From Seleniibacterium sp963677135 (GTDB taxonomy: Bacteria > Desulfobacterota > Desulfuromonadia > Desulfuromonadales > Geopsychrobacteraceae), in assembly GCA_963677135.2 (NCBI GenBank), contig CAXXLS010000012.1:62001-126000 (forward strand): a stretch of DNA of 64,000 nt, given 5' to 3'. Positions 18,262-27,020 of this stretch are shown in pieces. Each line of letters begins with the position of its first letter. The first letter of the stretch is position 1. The notes under the pieces are model-generated. The model saw nothing but the letters and a program-made list of their open reading frames with translations. It searched no databases and was not told the origin of the DNA. The position numbers were made by a program, and so were the translations under genes.

Positions 18262-19290
18262 TCAGTCTTCCGCATCGGAAGAGACGACCTTGCCCTGACC
18301 GATGCCGTAAAGGTCACGAAGCGAGGCTTCGATCTCATCGGTCATCTCCGGATTTTCCCGCAGGTACTGTTTGGCGTTTTCGCGCCCCTGCCCGACGCGC
18401 TCCCCCTTGTAGGAGAACCAGGATCCGCTCTTTTCAATGATATCATTATCGACGCCCAGGTCGAGAATATCCCCTTCCCGGGAAATGCCCGAGCCGTACA
18501 TGATGTCGAATTCAGCCTGTTTGAAGGGGGGAGCAACCTTGTTTTTGACGACCTTGACCCGGGTTCTGCCGCCGATAACGTCCTGCCCCTGCTTGAGGGA
18601 GGCGATCCTGCGGATATCCAGGCGAACGGAGGAATAGAACTTGAGGGCGTTGCCGCCCGTGGTGGTTTCCGGATTGCCGAACATGACCCCGATCTTCATG
18701 CGGATCTGGTTGATGAAAATAATGCTGCAGTTCGACTTGCTGACGATACCGGTCAGCTTGCGCAGGGCCTGGGACATGAGGCGGGCCTGCAGTCCCATGT
18801 GGGAGTCGCCCATTTCTCCTTCGATTTCAGCCCGTGGCGTCAGGGCCGCGACCGAATCGACGACCAGGATGTCGATGGCTCCGCTGCGGACCAGCATTTC
18901 GGTAATCTCCAGGGCCTGTTCGCCGGTGTCGGGCTGGCTGACCAGCAGATCGTCGGCTTTGACGCCGAGATGCTGGGCGTATTGAATGTCGAGGGCGTGT
19001 TCGGCGTCGACAAATGCGGCGACCCCCCCTTTTTTCTGTACTTCGGCGACGATATGCAGGGCCAGGGTGGTCTTGCCTGACGATTCAGGACCAAAAATTT
19101 CGATGATGCGCCCTTTCGGAATACCGCCAACCCCCAAGGCCAGGTCGAGACTCAGGGCGCCGGTCGAAATAGTTTCGACGGCCGGGACCTGATAATCGGA
19201 ACCGAGGCGCATGATGCTCCCCTTGCCGAATTGTTTTTCGATCTGCCCCATGGCGAGGTCAAGGGCACGCTTGCGGTTTTCATCTGACAT
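18262..19290 (-). CDS. recA: Recombinase RecA
   Basis: Forms ATP-dependent filaments on single-stranded DNA for recombination and LexA cleavage. 342 residues with Walker A GPESSGKTT near 66-74, DAEHALD, the ILVVDSVAALTPRAEIEGEM block with Walker B, the L1/L2 loops (MGLQARLMSQALRKLTG, FGNPETTTGGNALKFY) and an acidic C-terminus (SSDAED). GGAGG lies 9 bases before the ATG. A good promoter and a perfect hairpin are upstream. Confidence 0.97.
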   Translation of the reverse strand: MSDENRKRALDLAMGQIEKQFGKGSIMRLGSDYQVPAVETISTGALSLDLALGVGGIPKGRIIEIFGPESSGKTTLALHIVAEVQKKGGVAAFVDAEHALDIQYAQHLGVKADDLLVSQPDTGEQALEITEMLVRSGAIDILVVDSVAALTPRAEIEGEMGDSHMGLQARLMSQALRKLTGIVSKSNCSIIFINQIRMKIGVMFGNPETTTGGNALKFYSSVRLDIRRIASLKQGQDVIGGRTRVKVVKNKVAPPFKQAEFDIMYGSGISREGDILDLGVDNDIIEKSGSWFSYKGERVGQGRENAKQYLRENPEMTDEIEASLRDLYGIGQGKVVSSDAED

Positions 19291-19366
19291 GTTTTCCTCC
19301 GGATATCTGACTTGAGCAAATGTATTGAAAATGATGGCTAATCACGTTAGGTGCAGTGTTTTGCAT

Positions 19367-19391
19367 TCCTGCGACATAATAAGTCGCAGGA
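19367..19391 (-). other. Perfect hairpin in the recA leader
   Basis: TCCTGCGAC and GTCGCAGGA form a 9-bp perfect stem with the loop ATAATAA. It sits 76 bases upstream of the recA ATG and downstream of the predicted promoter, so it should be in the mRNA leader. It lacks a U-tract. It could be an operator palindrome or an RNA stem. I see no CTGT-N8-ACAG or GGTT-type LexA box here. Confidence 0.6.
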
Positions 19392-19432
19392 ACTGTCATT
19401 CATGTCATTGGCAGGTCGGCCCTCCGCTGAAA

Positions 19433-19461
19433 ATCATAAAGGTTTTCCAATTTTGTGTCGA
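19433..19461 (-). promoter_or_regulatory. Candidate recA promoter
   Basis: Minus-strand TCGACA (19456-19461), a 17-base spacer and TATGAT (19433-19438). The -35 and -10 each match 5 of 6 consensus bases. It would give a leader of roughly 135 bases that carries the 19367-19391 hairpin. Confidence 0.6.
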
Positions 19462-19496
19462 GGGTTTATTCAGTCTTTTTAATTTTTTGAAAATTA

Positions 19497-20741
19497 TCAT
19501 TCGTAGCGCTGCAAGATAAAGCGCCTGATCCATTCCAGGGCCATGTAGGCGCTCATTTTCTGAATCTGATTACGGGATCCGCTGAATTGATAGCGTTTGA
19601 CGTGGATCGCCTCTTGACCGGCCAGGGCAATGAATACTGTCCCGACGGGTTTGTCCGGGCTGCCGCCGTCAGGTCCGGCGACCCCGGTGATGGCCACGGC
19701 AAGGTCGGTTTTGCTGGTCGCCCGCAGTCCCCCGGCCATGGCCCGGGCGCACTGTTCGCTGACGGCGCCATGCTGGTCGAGGACCTGCTGGGGGACTCCC
19801 AGCCAGCCAACCTTTGCGGAGTTGGCGTAGGTGACCCCACCGCGCTCAAGGAATGCCGACGCGCCCGGCTCGCTAGTGAACATGCTGGCCAGAAGGCCGC
19901 CGGTGCAGGATTCGGCCAGGGCCAGGGTCAGTTCCTCGCGGATCAGCATGGCTCCGACATTGCCGGCCGGCGATTCGTCGTCCCTGGCCATGACGTGAGG
20001 GCCGAGTTCTTTGAGAATCAGCATTTCGGCGATATCGAGATTCTTGATGGCATTGTCCCCGTCGGCCTTGAGTTTGAGGTGAACCAGAGGATAATCGAGT
20101 CCGAAGGCGACGTGAACGCCTTCCGGCAGTTCGGAATAGGGGATGGTCCGATTGATCCGCGGCTCGGGAAGGCCGAAGATCTTGTAGGTCCGGAGTTGCA
20201 GGGGGCGGATGTCCGGAATTTCCTGCTGCAGCAGGGGCAGCACGGATTGTTCGAACATCGCTTTCATCTCCGTCGGCACCCCGGGCAGAAAGAACAGCTG
20301 ACAGTTCAGGTGCCGCAGGCGGAAACCGGGGGCCGTGCCGATACTGTTCGGCAGGGGAACTGCCCATTGCGGCAGCAGGGCCTGCCTTTCATTGCTGGGT
20401 TCCATGGTCCGGTTGCGCCGGGTAAACCAGCTGCGGACCATCTCCATGGCTTCTTCGTTGATGACCTGGGGCTGGTTAAAGGCCCGGGCCGCAGCTCGGG
20501 CCGTCAGATCGTCGCGGGTCGAGCCGAGGCCGCCGGTGACGATGACAAAAGGAACATGGGCCGCCAGGTATTTGAGGGCCGCGATAATCTCTTTCTCCTG
20601 ATCCGGAACCGCCAACGAACAGCGCAGTCGGTAGCCGTAGCGGGAGAGAATCTCGGCGATGGTGCCGGTATTGGTGTCGGTCAGTTCGCCGTTAAGCAGT
20701 TCATCCCCGGTCACCAGAACGGCAATATCATAATTGGACAT
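19497..20741 (-). CDS. cinA: CinA-type competence/NMN deamidase protein
   Basis: 414 residues. The N-terminal molybdopterin-binding-like (COG1058) domain starts MSNYDIAVLVTGDELLNGEL and has FVIVTGGLGSTRDDLT. The C-terminal PncC domain has ALAESCTGGLLASM, with the catalytic serine, and AITGVAGPDGGSPDKPVGTV. Such proteins hydrolyse ADP-ribose and/or deamidate nicotinamide mononucleotide (EC 3.5.1.42) for NAD recycling. Their location upstream of recA is classic for cinA. The start at 20741 matches the family; the longer open frame is rejected. It lies 19 bases after pgpA. Confidence 0.93.
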   Translation of the reverse strand: MSNYDIAVLVTGDELLNGELTDTNTGTIAEILSRYGYRLRCSLAVPDQEKEIIAALKYLAAHVPFVIVTGGLGSTRDDLTARAAARAFNQPQVINEEAMEMVRSWFTRRNRTMEPSNERQALLPQWAVPLPNSIGTAPGFRLRHLNCQLFFLPGVPTEMKAMFEQSVLPLLQQEIPDIRPLQLRTYKIFGLPEPRINRTIPYSELPEGVHVAFGLDYPLVHLKLKADGDNAIKNLDIAEMLILKELGPHVMARDDESPAGNVGAMLIREELTLALAESCTGGLLASMFTSEPGASAFLERGGVTYANSAKVGWLGVPQQVLDQHGAVSEQCARAMAGGLRATSKTDLAVAITGVAGPDGGSPDKPVGTVFIALAGQEAIHVKRYQFSGSRNQIQKMSAYMALEWIRRFILQRYE

Positions 20742-20760
20742 AAGTCGACTTCCTGGTGAA

Positions 20761-21243
20761 TCAGCTGAACAGGGCCAGGCAGATTCGTAAGAGTAGCGCA
20801 GCGTAGATACCGGCCATGGCATCGTCAAGAGTGACGCCCAGACCGTTTTTCAGCTCCCGGTCGAACCAGCTGACCGGAGGGGGCTTGATGATGTCGAAAA
20901 CTCTGAACCAGAGAAACGCGATGATGGCGGTCCCCCAGCTAAAGGGAAGAAAGGCGGTGGTGACCAGATACCCGAGGAGCTCATCAAAAACAATGCGGCT
21001 GTCATCCGCCTCGCCGTAAATGCGCCCGGCCTGGTCACAGATCCAGAAGCTCAGAAACAGAATGGCCGTCAGCAGGGTAAACTGAACCAGAAAGCTGCCT
21101 TGTGACAGGTAGTAAAACAGCGGAATCCCGGCCAGGGTGCCGAAGGTTCCGGGAGCGAAGGGGGCGTAACCAAGTCCGGCATTACTGGCCAGAAACAGGA
21201 TCGGTCTTCGGAACGGGATCTCTTCTTGCGGGTGTTCAGGCAT
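20761..21243 (-). CDS. pgpA: Phosphatidylglycerophosphatase A
   Basis: Removes phosphate from phosphatidylglycerophosphate to make phosphatidylglycerol at the inner membrane (EC 3.1.3.27). 160 residues: ASNAGLGYAPFAPGTFGTLA at the start, the acidic FDELLGYLV motif, FRVFDIIKPPPVSWFDREL and the catalytic-type GVTLDDAMAGIYA, with about three membrane helices. The ATG at 21243 overlaps the end of larC by 8 bases, so the genes are translationally linked. Confidence 0.92.
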   Translation of the reverse strand: MPEHPQEEIPFRRPILFLASNAGLGYAPFAPGTFGTLAGIPLFYYLSQGSFLVQFTLLTAILFLSFWICDQAGRIYGEADDSRIVFDELLGYLVTTAFLPFSWGTAIIAFLWFRVFDIIKPPPVSWFDRELKNGLGVTLDDAMAGIYAALLLRICLALFS

Positions 21244-22435
21244 GAGCTGACCCTCCGTGCAGGTGAAGTTGAGAGCAGGCCGCATCTTCGACGATGCGGT
21301 AGATCTGCTGCAGGGGTTTTCCGCTTTGCCGGGCAAGTTCGCGGCAGTCATCGTATTCCGCCGTCAGTCTCAGGAAGCGTTGTCCGGAATAAATCAGTTT
21401 GACCCGGGCCGGGCCGAATTCGGTGGTAACGGTCGCGCTTTTACGGCCGAGTCGATACCGCTGATGAAGGCTGCTGCGGACCCCGATGGCACTGCTTTCG
21501 GTCATGATGAGCTGGGCCAGGGGGGCTGCCTGGTGCGGTTCACAGACAACGGTCAGCAGATGGCCGGGACGATTTTTTTTCATCTGCAATGGAGAATACC
21601 CCGCATCGAGGGCTCCCGCAAGCAGCAGTTGCTCCAGCAGGTTGCCGAGAATCTCCGGGGTGCAGTCATCGATATGGGATTCGAGGACCTGGACCTGGTT
21701 CGGTTCAGGATACATGCCCATATGGTCAAACAGAATGCCCCGCAGCAGGTTGGGGCGATCCTCCAGGTCCCAGCCGCCGACGCCGTAGCCCGTCTGCCCC
21801 AGGGGCAGAGCCGGCAGGGGACCGAACTCGGCCAGCTCGGCGACAATGGTCGCTCCCGTCGGGGTCACCAGTTCTTTGCCGCTGCCGCTGTCGTACACCG
21901 GCTTGCCCTGCAGGATCTCCAGGGTCGCCGGCGCCGGCAGGGGCAGCGCGCCATGCGCGCACCGCGACATGCCCCGTGACAGGGGCAGCGGCGCGCAGCG
22001 CAGGCTGCCGACCTCCAACAGCTGGAGCCCCACGGCCGCCCCGACCAGGTCGACGATAGCGTCCACGGCGCCGACCTCATGAAAATGAACTGCGTCGATG
22101 GCGATCCCGTGGACCCGGGCTTCCGCTTCCCCGAGACGCCGGAAAAAGCGCCGCGCCAGTTCCCCGGCGGCCGGTTCCAGACGGCTTTCCGCCAGCATGG
22201 TGTCGATGTCGCTCCAGGTCCGGTGATGGTGCGTTTCCTCGCAGTCGACCCGGCAGCGGGTCCCTTCGATGCCGTGCCGCTTCTCCTTCCGGATCGCCAG
22301 CCGGTAGCCGCTGACGGGCAGCTTGGCCAGTTCCGCCTCGAGGCGGTCGGCCTCCACCCCAAGGTCGAGGAGCAGGCCGAGAAACATGTCGCCGGAAATC
22401 CCGGAAAAGGTGTCCAGATAAAGAGTTTTCTTCAT
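21236..22435 (-). CDS. larC: Nickel-pincer cofactor nickel-insertion enzyme LarC
   Basis: CTP-dependent cyclometallase that inserts Ni into pyridinium-3,5-bisthiocarboxylate mononucleotide (EC 4.99.1.12), the cofactor of LarA racemases. 399 residues: YLDTFSGISGDMFLGLLLDL at the start, His-rich segments (EETHHHRTW, DAVHFHEVGAVDAIVD), ELVTPTGATIVAELA and the C-terminal SHIDDCTPEILGNLLEQLL. In Lactiplantibacillus the two halves are joined by a ribosomal frameshift; here they are one continuous frame. It is 34 bases after larB. No larE is visible in the window. Confidence 0.93.
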   Translation of the reverse strand: MKKTLYLDTFSGISGDMFLGLLLDLGVEADRLEAELAKLPVSGYRLAIRKEKRHGIEGTRCRVDCEETHHHRTWSDIDTMLAESRLEPAAGELARRFFRRLGEAEARVHGIAIDAVHFHEVGAVDAIVDLVGAAVGLQLLEVGSLRCAPLPLSRGMSRCAHGALPLPAPATLEILQGKPVYDSGSGKELVTPTGATIVAELAEFGPLPALPLGQTGYGVGGWDLEDRPNLLRGILFDHMGMYPEPNQVQVLESHIDDCTPEILGNLLEQLLLAGALDAGYSPLQMKKNRPGHLLTVVCEPHQAAPLAQLIMTESSAIGVRSSLHQRYRLGRKSATVTTEFGPARVKLIYSGQRFLRLTAEYDDCRELARQSGKPLQQIYRIVEDAACSQLHLHGGSAHA

Positions 22436-22469
22436 GGTGCTGGTTCCATTGAGGTCAGGTCCCGGTCGC

Positions 22470-23222
22470 TCAGGACATTTTGTTGATGCGGTTGGCGGCG
22501 AAGGCCGCTCCGAAGCCGTTGTCGATATTCACCACGGTCAGCCCGCTGGCGCAGGAGTTGAGCATCCCCAGCAGGGCGGCGACCCCGCCAAAGGCGGCTC
22601 CGTAGCCCACCGAGGTCGGCACCGCGATCACCGGCTTGTCGACCAGGCCGCCGATCACCGAGGGGAGGGCTCCCTCCATGCCCGCCACCACGATCAGGAT
22701 GTCCGCCCGGCGCAGCAGATCATGCCGGGCAAACAGACGGTGGATGCCGGCCACCCCGACATCGACCAGTTCGCTCACCTCGTTGCCGAGCATGCGGGCG
22801 GTCACCAGGGCCTCGCGGGCCACCGGCAGGTCGGAGGTCCCGGCGCAGACGATGAGGATCCGCCCCCTGCCGGTGATCTCGACCGGTTTTTTGACCAGGC
22901 AGAAGGTCCGGGCCAGGGGATCGTAGTCGCCGTCGGGAAAATGGTTGCAGAGCTCCGCCGCCTTGTCGGCGCTGACCCGGGTGATCAGGATGTTGCGCTC
23001 CTTTTTGGCCATGGCATGGAGGATGATGTTCAGCTGCTCGGGGGTCTTGTTCTCGCCGAAGATCACTTCCGGGGCGCCCTGGCGCAGTTCCCGATGATGA
23101 TCGATCTGGGCGATGCCGAGATCTTCGAAGGGCAATGACTTGAGGCGTTCAACGCTTTCGGCAATGCTGATCCGGCCATCGACCAGGGACTGGAGCAGCT
23201 GGGTCACTTCGTGCTGGTTCAT
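22470..23222 (-). CDS. larB: Nickel-pincer cofactor carboxylase LarB
   Basis: Carboxylates and hydrolyses nicotinic acid adenine dinucleotide to pyridinium-3,5-biscarboxylate mononucleotide, the first step of the nickel-pincer cofactor. 250 residues with an N-terminal helical part and a PurE-like core: ILIVCAGTSDLPVAREA, DVGVAGIHRLFARHDLL, ILIVVAGMEGALPSVIGGLV and PTSVGYGAAFGGVAALLGML. It is 18 bases after the HD gene and precedes larC. The likely client in this window is the LarA-like protein at 57159-58484. Confidence 0.94.
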   Translation of the reverse strand: MNQHEVTQLLQSLVDGRISIAESVERLKSLPFEDLGIAQIDHHRELRQGAPEVIFGENKTPEQLNIILHAMAKKERNILITRVSADKAAELCNHFPDGDYDPLARTFCLVKKPVEITGRGRILIVCAGTSDLPVAREALVTARMLGNEVSELVDVGVAGIHRLFARHDLLRRADILIVVAGMEGALPSVIGGLVDKPVIAVPTSVGYGAAFGGVAALLGMLNSCASGLTVVNIDNGFGAAFAANRINKMS

Positions 23223-23240
23223 AACTGACTGATGTCCTGT

Positions 23241-23807
23241 TTAAAGGCCGAGATCCTCGGCGATGTTCTGCATGGCGGCCAGGCACAGGTCACAGAACTC
23301 AGGAACCGGCAGGCCGATCAGTTCGCACTCGGCAATGATCTCGCGATTGGCACCGGCGGCGAACAGCTTTTCTTTGAAACGTTTTCTGACTGATTTCGGT
23401 TTGACGCTGGCAAGTTTCCGGTCGGGGTAAACCAGGGCGGTGGCCGTGATCAGTCCGGTGATCGTTTCGCCGGCCGCCAGGGCATGATGAAAGCGTGAGC
23501 TGCGCCTGTCATTGTGGGCGTGCTCGTTATGCATGCGGATGGCGTCCAGAATTTCCGAGCAAACCCCTTCCTGCGCCAGGATGCGAACGGTTTCGTGAGT
23601 ATGCCGGGCGAGGTCGTCCTGGGTCAATTCGACGTCGAGATCATGAAGCAGGCCGGTCAGTCCCCAGAGGTTCTCGTCCTCTCCAAAATGGCGGGCCAGG
23701 GCGCGCATGACGGCTTCGCTGGCCAGGCAGTGCTTTTTGAGGTTGTCATTTTTCAGGTGGTCGTCAAGCAGCTTAAGAGCACGTTCCCTGTCGATGCCAT
23801 AGTCCAT
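23241..23807 (-). CDS. HD-domain hydrolase
   Basis: 188 residues. The metal-binding HD pattern is visible as KKHCLASEAVMRAL, GLLHDLD (the His-Asp pair), ARHTHETVRIL and IRMHNEHAHNDRRSS. This single-domain YedJ/HDIG-like type is usually a phosphohydrolase of unknown substrate. The ATG at 23807 follows AAGGAG. It heads the run to larB, larC, pgpA and cinA. Nothing ties it to cofactor synthesis beyond position. Confidence 0.8.
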   Translation of the reverse strand: MDYGIDRERALKLLDDHLKNDNLKKHCLASEAVMRALARHFGEDENLWGLTGLLHDLDVELTQDDLARHTHETVRILAQEGVCSEILDAIRMHNEHAHNDRRSSRFHHALAAGETITGLITATALVYPDRKLASVKPKSVRKRFKEKLFAAGANREIIAECELIGLPVPEFCDLCLAAMQNIAEDLGL

Positions 23808-23991
23808 GAGGTCTCCTTCAGATGTCTTGAGCGCATCATCATAGCAGATTCTCAAGGATTACCAAAGTGCTAGCAGGACCGTGACGGGTCGGATTTCCGA
23901 ATTGTCCGCCAGGTTTCTTCCGAAGCGTTGACCCGGTCTTGAAAACAGGTTAGGTTGCTGACGATGTTGTTGCCAACGGAGTGATCAAGGT

Positions 23992-24507
23992 ATGGAAGAG
24001 TTCAGCGACCAGGAAGAACAATTTGTCAGCAAAACCCGCAGGAAGAAGCAGGCCAAGGAGGTTGAAGCGGTCGCCGAACAGCTCGTCGCCATGGCGGACA
24101 ACCAGGTTGCCCAGCTCCATCTGCCCGATGCGATAGCCCGAGAGCTGCAGCTTGCCAGGGCGACGGAAGGAAGAAGTTCCCAGCGGCGTCAGGTCAAGCA
24201 CCTGGCGGGCGTTCTGCGTAAACATGAGGACGCCTTCGCGGCCCTTCAGGGACAACTGAACGGCCTGGACCAGGTGGCCCGGCAGGATCGCAAGCAGTTT
24301 CACCAGGTCGAGGACCTGCGCGACCGTCTTTGTGATGAAAGGACCTTCGAAGACGCCCGCAGGGAGCTTGGGGAACTTCTGCCCCGCATCAATATGAAGG
24401 TCATCGTCAGGCTGGCCAGATCGGTTCACGAACACGATGACCGCCGCGCTTACCGGGATATTTTTCGCCGGATCAAGCAGGCCCTGGACGACGCCGGCAA
24501 TGAGTAA
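23992..24507 (+). CDS. darP: Ribosome maturation factor DarP/YjgA (DUF615)
   Basis: 171 residues, mostly charged helix. The start EEFSDQEEQFVSKTRRKKQA, KEVEAVAEQLVAM and RRQVKHLAGVLRK match the DUF615 family, whose E. coli member joins late 50S precursors and promotes 23S rRNA maturation. It is divergent from the HD gene. The 373-base downstream stretch before proV shows no terminator that I can support. Confidence 0.85.
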   Translation: MEEFSDQEEQFVSKTRRKKQAKEVEAVAEQLVAMADNQVAQLHLPDAIARELQLARATEGRSSQRRQVKHLAGVLRKHEDAFAALQGQLNGLDQVARQDRKQFHQVEDLRDRLCDERTFEDARRELGELLPRINMKVIVRLARSVHEHDDRRAYRDIFRRIKQALDDAGNE

Positions 24508-24810
24508 GGGGGCAAGAGGTTTGATCTTTTCGTTGATTGTGTTAGTATAAGCCGGTTCCATAAATGAGACGCCACCTCGCCAGGGTGCCCCGTCTCTTCC
24601 CGCAAGACAGATCGTTGAGAAGGTTGCCCCGTGTGATCTTCGAGGATCTTCTTTCCATCAGAGCAGCGCCTGATGCTGCAGTTCCTGTGCCATCAGGTTG
24701 CGGGTTGCTCTGTCCTTCTTACAAACGAATATGTGTTGTTTTCGGGTCACGGCTGGATAAGCCGTCGCTCTTTTTTGCCTTCTGCTTCTGTCTTTAGCTG
24801 TGCCCCACTG

Positions 24811-24866
24811 TTTTCAGCACATCGCTGTCATGTTGTTATTGATTTAGTTTTTTCATGTGCTGAAAA
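24811..24866 (+). promoter_or_regulatory. Inverted repeat abutting the proV ribosome-binding site
   Basis: TTTTCAGCACAT (24811-24822) and ATGTGCTGAAAA (24855-24866) are perfect 12-bp inverted copies 32 bases apart. The right copy ends 4 bases before AAGGAG and 14 before the proV ATG. As RNA it forms a stem right next to the ribosome site. As DNA the half-sites are 44 bp centre to centre, about four helical turns. The rest of 24508-24810 shows nothing else. Confidence 0.65.
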
Positions 24867-24880
24867 AATAAGGAGTTTTT

Positions 24881-26125
24881 ATGGGTAAAAAAGTGAAAGT
24901 GAAGGTTGAAAATTTATTCAAGATATTCGGTCCCCATCCCAAGCAGGCGATGAAGCTGCTGGGACAGGGGCTGGATAAAGCCGAGATTTTTGAAAAGACC
25001 GAAACCACCATCGGTGTTCAGGCCGCCAGTTTTGAAATCTACGAAGGGGAAATTTTCGTCATCATGGGATTGTCCGGCTCAGGCAAATCGACCATGGTGC
25101 GGATGCTCAATCGCCTGATTGAGCCCACCTCCGGCGATGTTTTCATCGATGGCGAGAACCTGACGGCGATGACGAGTGAACAGCTGGTCAAGGTCAGACG
25201 TAAAAAAATGAGTATGGTTTTTCAGTCGTTTGCCCTGATGCCGCATATGACGGTGCTGCAGAATGCCGCCTTTGGTCTGGAAATGGACGGGGTTGACAAG
25301 GCGACCCGCGAAGAGCGTGCCCTCAAGGCCCTCGAACAGGTGGGTCTCGAAGCCTGGGCCGAGAGTATGCCGGGCGAACTGTCGGGAGGCATGCAGCAGC
25401 GGGTCGGCCTGGCCCGTGGCCTTGCCGTCGATCCGGATATCCTGCTCATGGACGAGGCCTTTTCAGCCCTCGACCCCCTGATCCGGACCGAAATGCAGGA
25501 TGAACTGCTCAAGTTGCAGGCCAAGGCCAAGCGGACCATTGTGTTTATCTCCCACGATCTTGACGAGGCGATGCGGATCGGTGATCGCATCGCCATCATG
25601 GAAGGGGGGCGGGTCGTTCAGGTCGGTACCCCGGAAGAAATTCTGCAGAATCCCGCCGACGATTATGTCCGGGCCTTTTTCCGGGGCGTTGACCCCACCA
25701 ATATCCTGACCGCAGGCGATATCGCCACCGACACCCACGTCACGATTGTCGTCACCGAAGGGAACAGCCCGCGGGCGGCGCTTCAGCGGCTGATCAGAAA
25801 TGACCGTGATTTCGGCTATGTTATCGACAGTAACCGGCGGTTCCTGGGGGTGGTGTCAACCGATACCCTGCGGGATTTGATCGATCATCCGGAGCGGCCG
25901 CAGAAGTTGGCCTCCGCCTATCTCGACGAGGTGACCCCGGCGCACGCCAGCGATTCGATGCAGGACATCCTTGCCGAAGTCGCCAGCCATCCCTGGCCGT
26001 TGCCGATTCTAAGCGATGACGGACAGTACCTCGGCGCGGTCTCCAAGAACCTCTTTTTGAGGACCCTGCAACGCAGCGAAGCGGTCGAAATCGACGCGGT
26101 TGCCGAACCTTCTGCCATGAACTGA
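24881..26125 (+). CDS. proV: Glycine betaine/proline importer ATPase (ProV type)
   Basis: ATPase of an osmoprotectant ABC importer. 414 residues: the ProV-type N-terminal extension (FKIFGPHPKQAMKLLGQGLD), Walker A GLSGSGKST near 64-72, Q-loop MVFQSFALMPH, signature LSGGMQQRVGLARGLA, Walker B ILLMDEAFSALD and H-loop FISHDLDEAMRI. Two CBS domains follow (about 280-400), which in the homologues OpuA and ProV sense ionic strength. It is the first gene of proV-proW-proX. Confidence 0.93.
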   Translation: MGKKVKVKVENLFKIFGPHPKQAMKLLGQGLDKAEIFEKTETTIGVQAASFEIYEGEIFVIMGLSGSGKSTMVRMLNRLIEPTSGDVFIDGENLTAMTSEQLVKVRRKKMSMVFQSFALMPHMTVLQNAAFGLEMDGVDKATREERALKALEQVGLEAWAESMPGELSGGMQQRVGLARGLAVDPDILLMDEAFSALDPLIRTEMQDELLKLQAKAKRTIVFISHDLDEAMRIGDRIAIMEGGRVVQVGTPEEILQNPADDYVRAFFRGVDPTNILTAGDIATDTHVTIVVTEGNSPRAALQRLIRNDRDFGYVIDSNRRFLGVVSTDTLRDLIDHPERPQKLASAYLDEVTPAHASDSMQDILAEVASHPWPLPILSDDGQYLGAVSKNLFLRTLQRSEAVEIDAVAEPSAMN

Positions 26126-26143
26126 TAAAGATAAAAGGACTGA

Positions 26144-26986
26144 ATGATGAGTCTATTGAGTTTTGATGAACAACTGATTCCCCTCGATGCCTGGATTCAA
26201 CAGGCGGTCGACTGGCTGGTTTTCAATTACCGGGATTTTTTCCAGCTACTCAAGGTTCCTATTGAGGTGTGCCTTGACAGCCTGGAGTGGTTCTTTACCG
26301 CATTACCGCCGATCGTCGTCATCCTGTTGTTCGCCGTAGCCGCCTGGAAGTTCGCCAGCAAGTCAGTGGCCGCCTTTACCGTGGTGACCTTTGTGCTGGT
26401 CGGAGCTCTGGGCCTCTGGGAAGAGACCATGGTCACCCTGGCCATGGTGGTCAGCTCGGTTTTCTTCTGCGCCCTGGTCGGTATCCCTCTGGGGATCCTG
26501 GCCGGTCGCAGCGATCGCTTTGAAATCTACCTGCGCCCCTGCCTCGATGCGATGCAGACCACTCCCGCCTTTGTGTACCTGGTGCCAGTGGTCATGCTGT
26601 TCAGTATCGGCACGGTTTCGGGAATTCTGGCGACGATTATTTTCTCATTGCCGCCGATCATTCGCTTGACGAGTCTCGGCATTCGCCAGGTTCACCCGGA
26701 ACTTGTGGAGGCGGCCCTCGCGTTCGGAGCCACTCCCAGCCAGGTCCTGCGCAAGGTTCAGTTTCCGCTTGCTTTGCCATCCATCATGGCCGGTCTCAAC
26801 CAGACCCTGATGATGGCTTTATCCATGGTCGTCATCGCCTCCCTTATCGGCGCCGGCGGTCTTGGCAACCCTGTCACGCAAGGTCTGAACACCCTGGAAA
26901 TCGGTCTTGCAACCATCGGCGGCCTGTCTATCGTCCTGCTGGCCATGGTGCTTGATCGCATTACCCAGGGGTTCGGTAAGAAGTAA
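26144..26986 (+). CDS. proW: Glycine betaine/proline importer permease (ProW type)
   Basis: 280-residue inner-membrane permease starting MMSLLSFDEQLIPLDAWIQQ (the second ATG is an equally good start). Several hydrophobic helices surround the coupling (EAA) loop, HPELVEAALAFGATPSQVLR. Residues 60-110 show the IVVILLFAVAAWKFA and VVTFVLVGALGLW helices found in ProW. It starts 18 bases after proV and is followed 34 bases later by proX. Confidence 0.92.
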   Translation: MMSLLSFDEQLIPLDAWIQQAVDWLVFNYRDFFQLLKVPIEVCLDSLEWFFTALPPIVVILLFAVAAWKFASKSVAAFTVVTFVLVGALGLWEETMVTLAMVVSSVFFCALVGIPLGILAGRSDRFEIYLRPCLDAMQTTPAFVYLVPVVMLFSIGTVSGILATIIFSLPPIIRLTSLGIRQVHPELVEAALAFGATPSQVLRKVQFPLALPSIMAGLNQTLMMALSMVVIASLIGAGGLGNPVTQGLNTLEIGLATIGGLSIVLLAMVLDRITQGFGKK

Positions 26987-27020
26987 CTCGAGAATATATC
27001 AACGACAAGGAGAACAGAGA

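Noticed and set aside
23950..24561. 203-codon minus-strand frame opposite darP
   Set aside because: The plus-strand frame matches the DUF615 family and has a ribosome site; the opposite frame shows no motif.
24564..24797. 77-codon plus-strand frame between darP and proV
   Set aside because: No Shine-Dalgarno sequence, and the composition is unlike a protein (Arg/Cys/Phe clusters). The region is better read as a leader.
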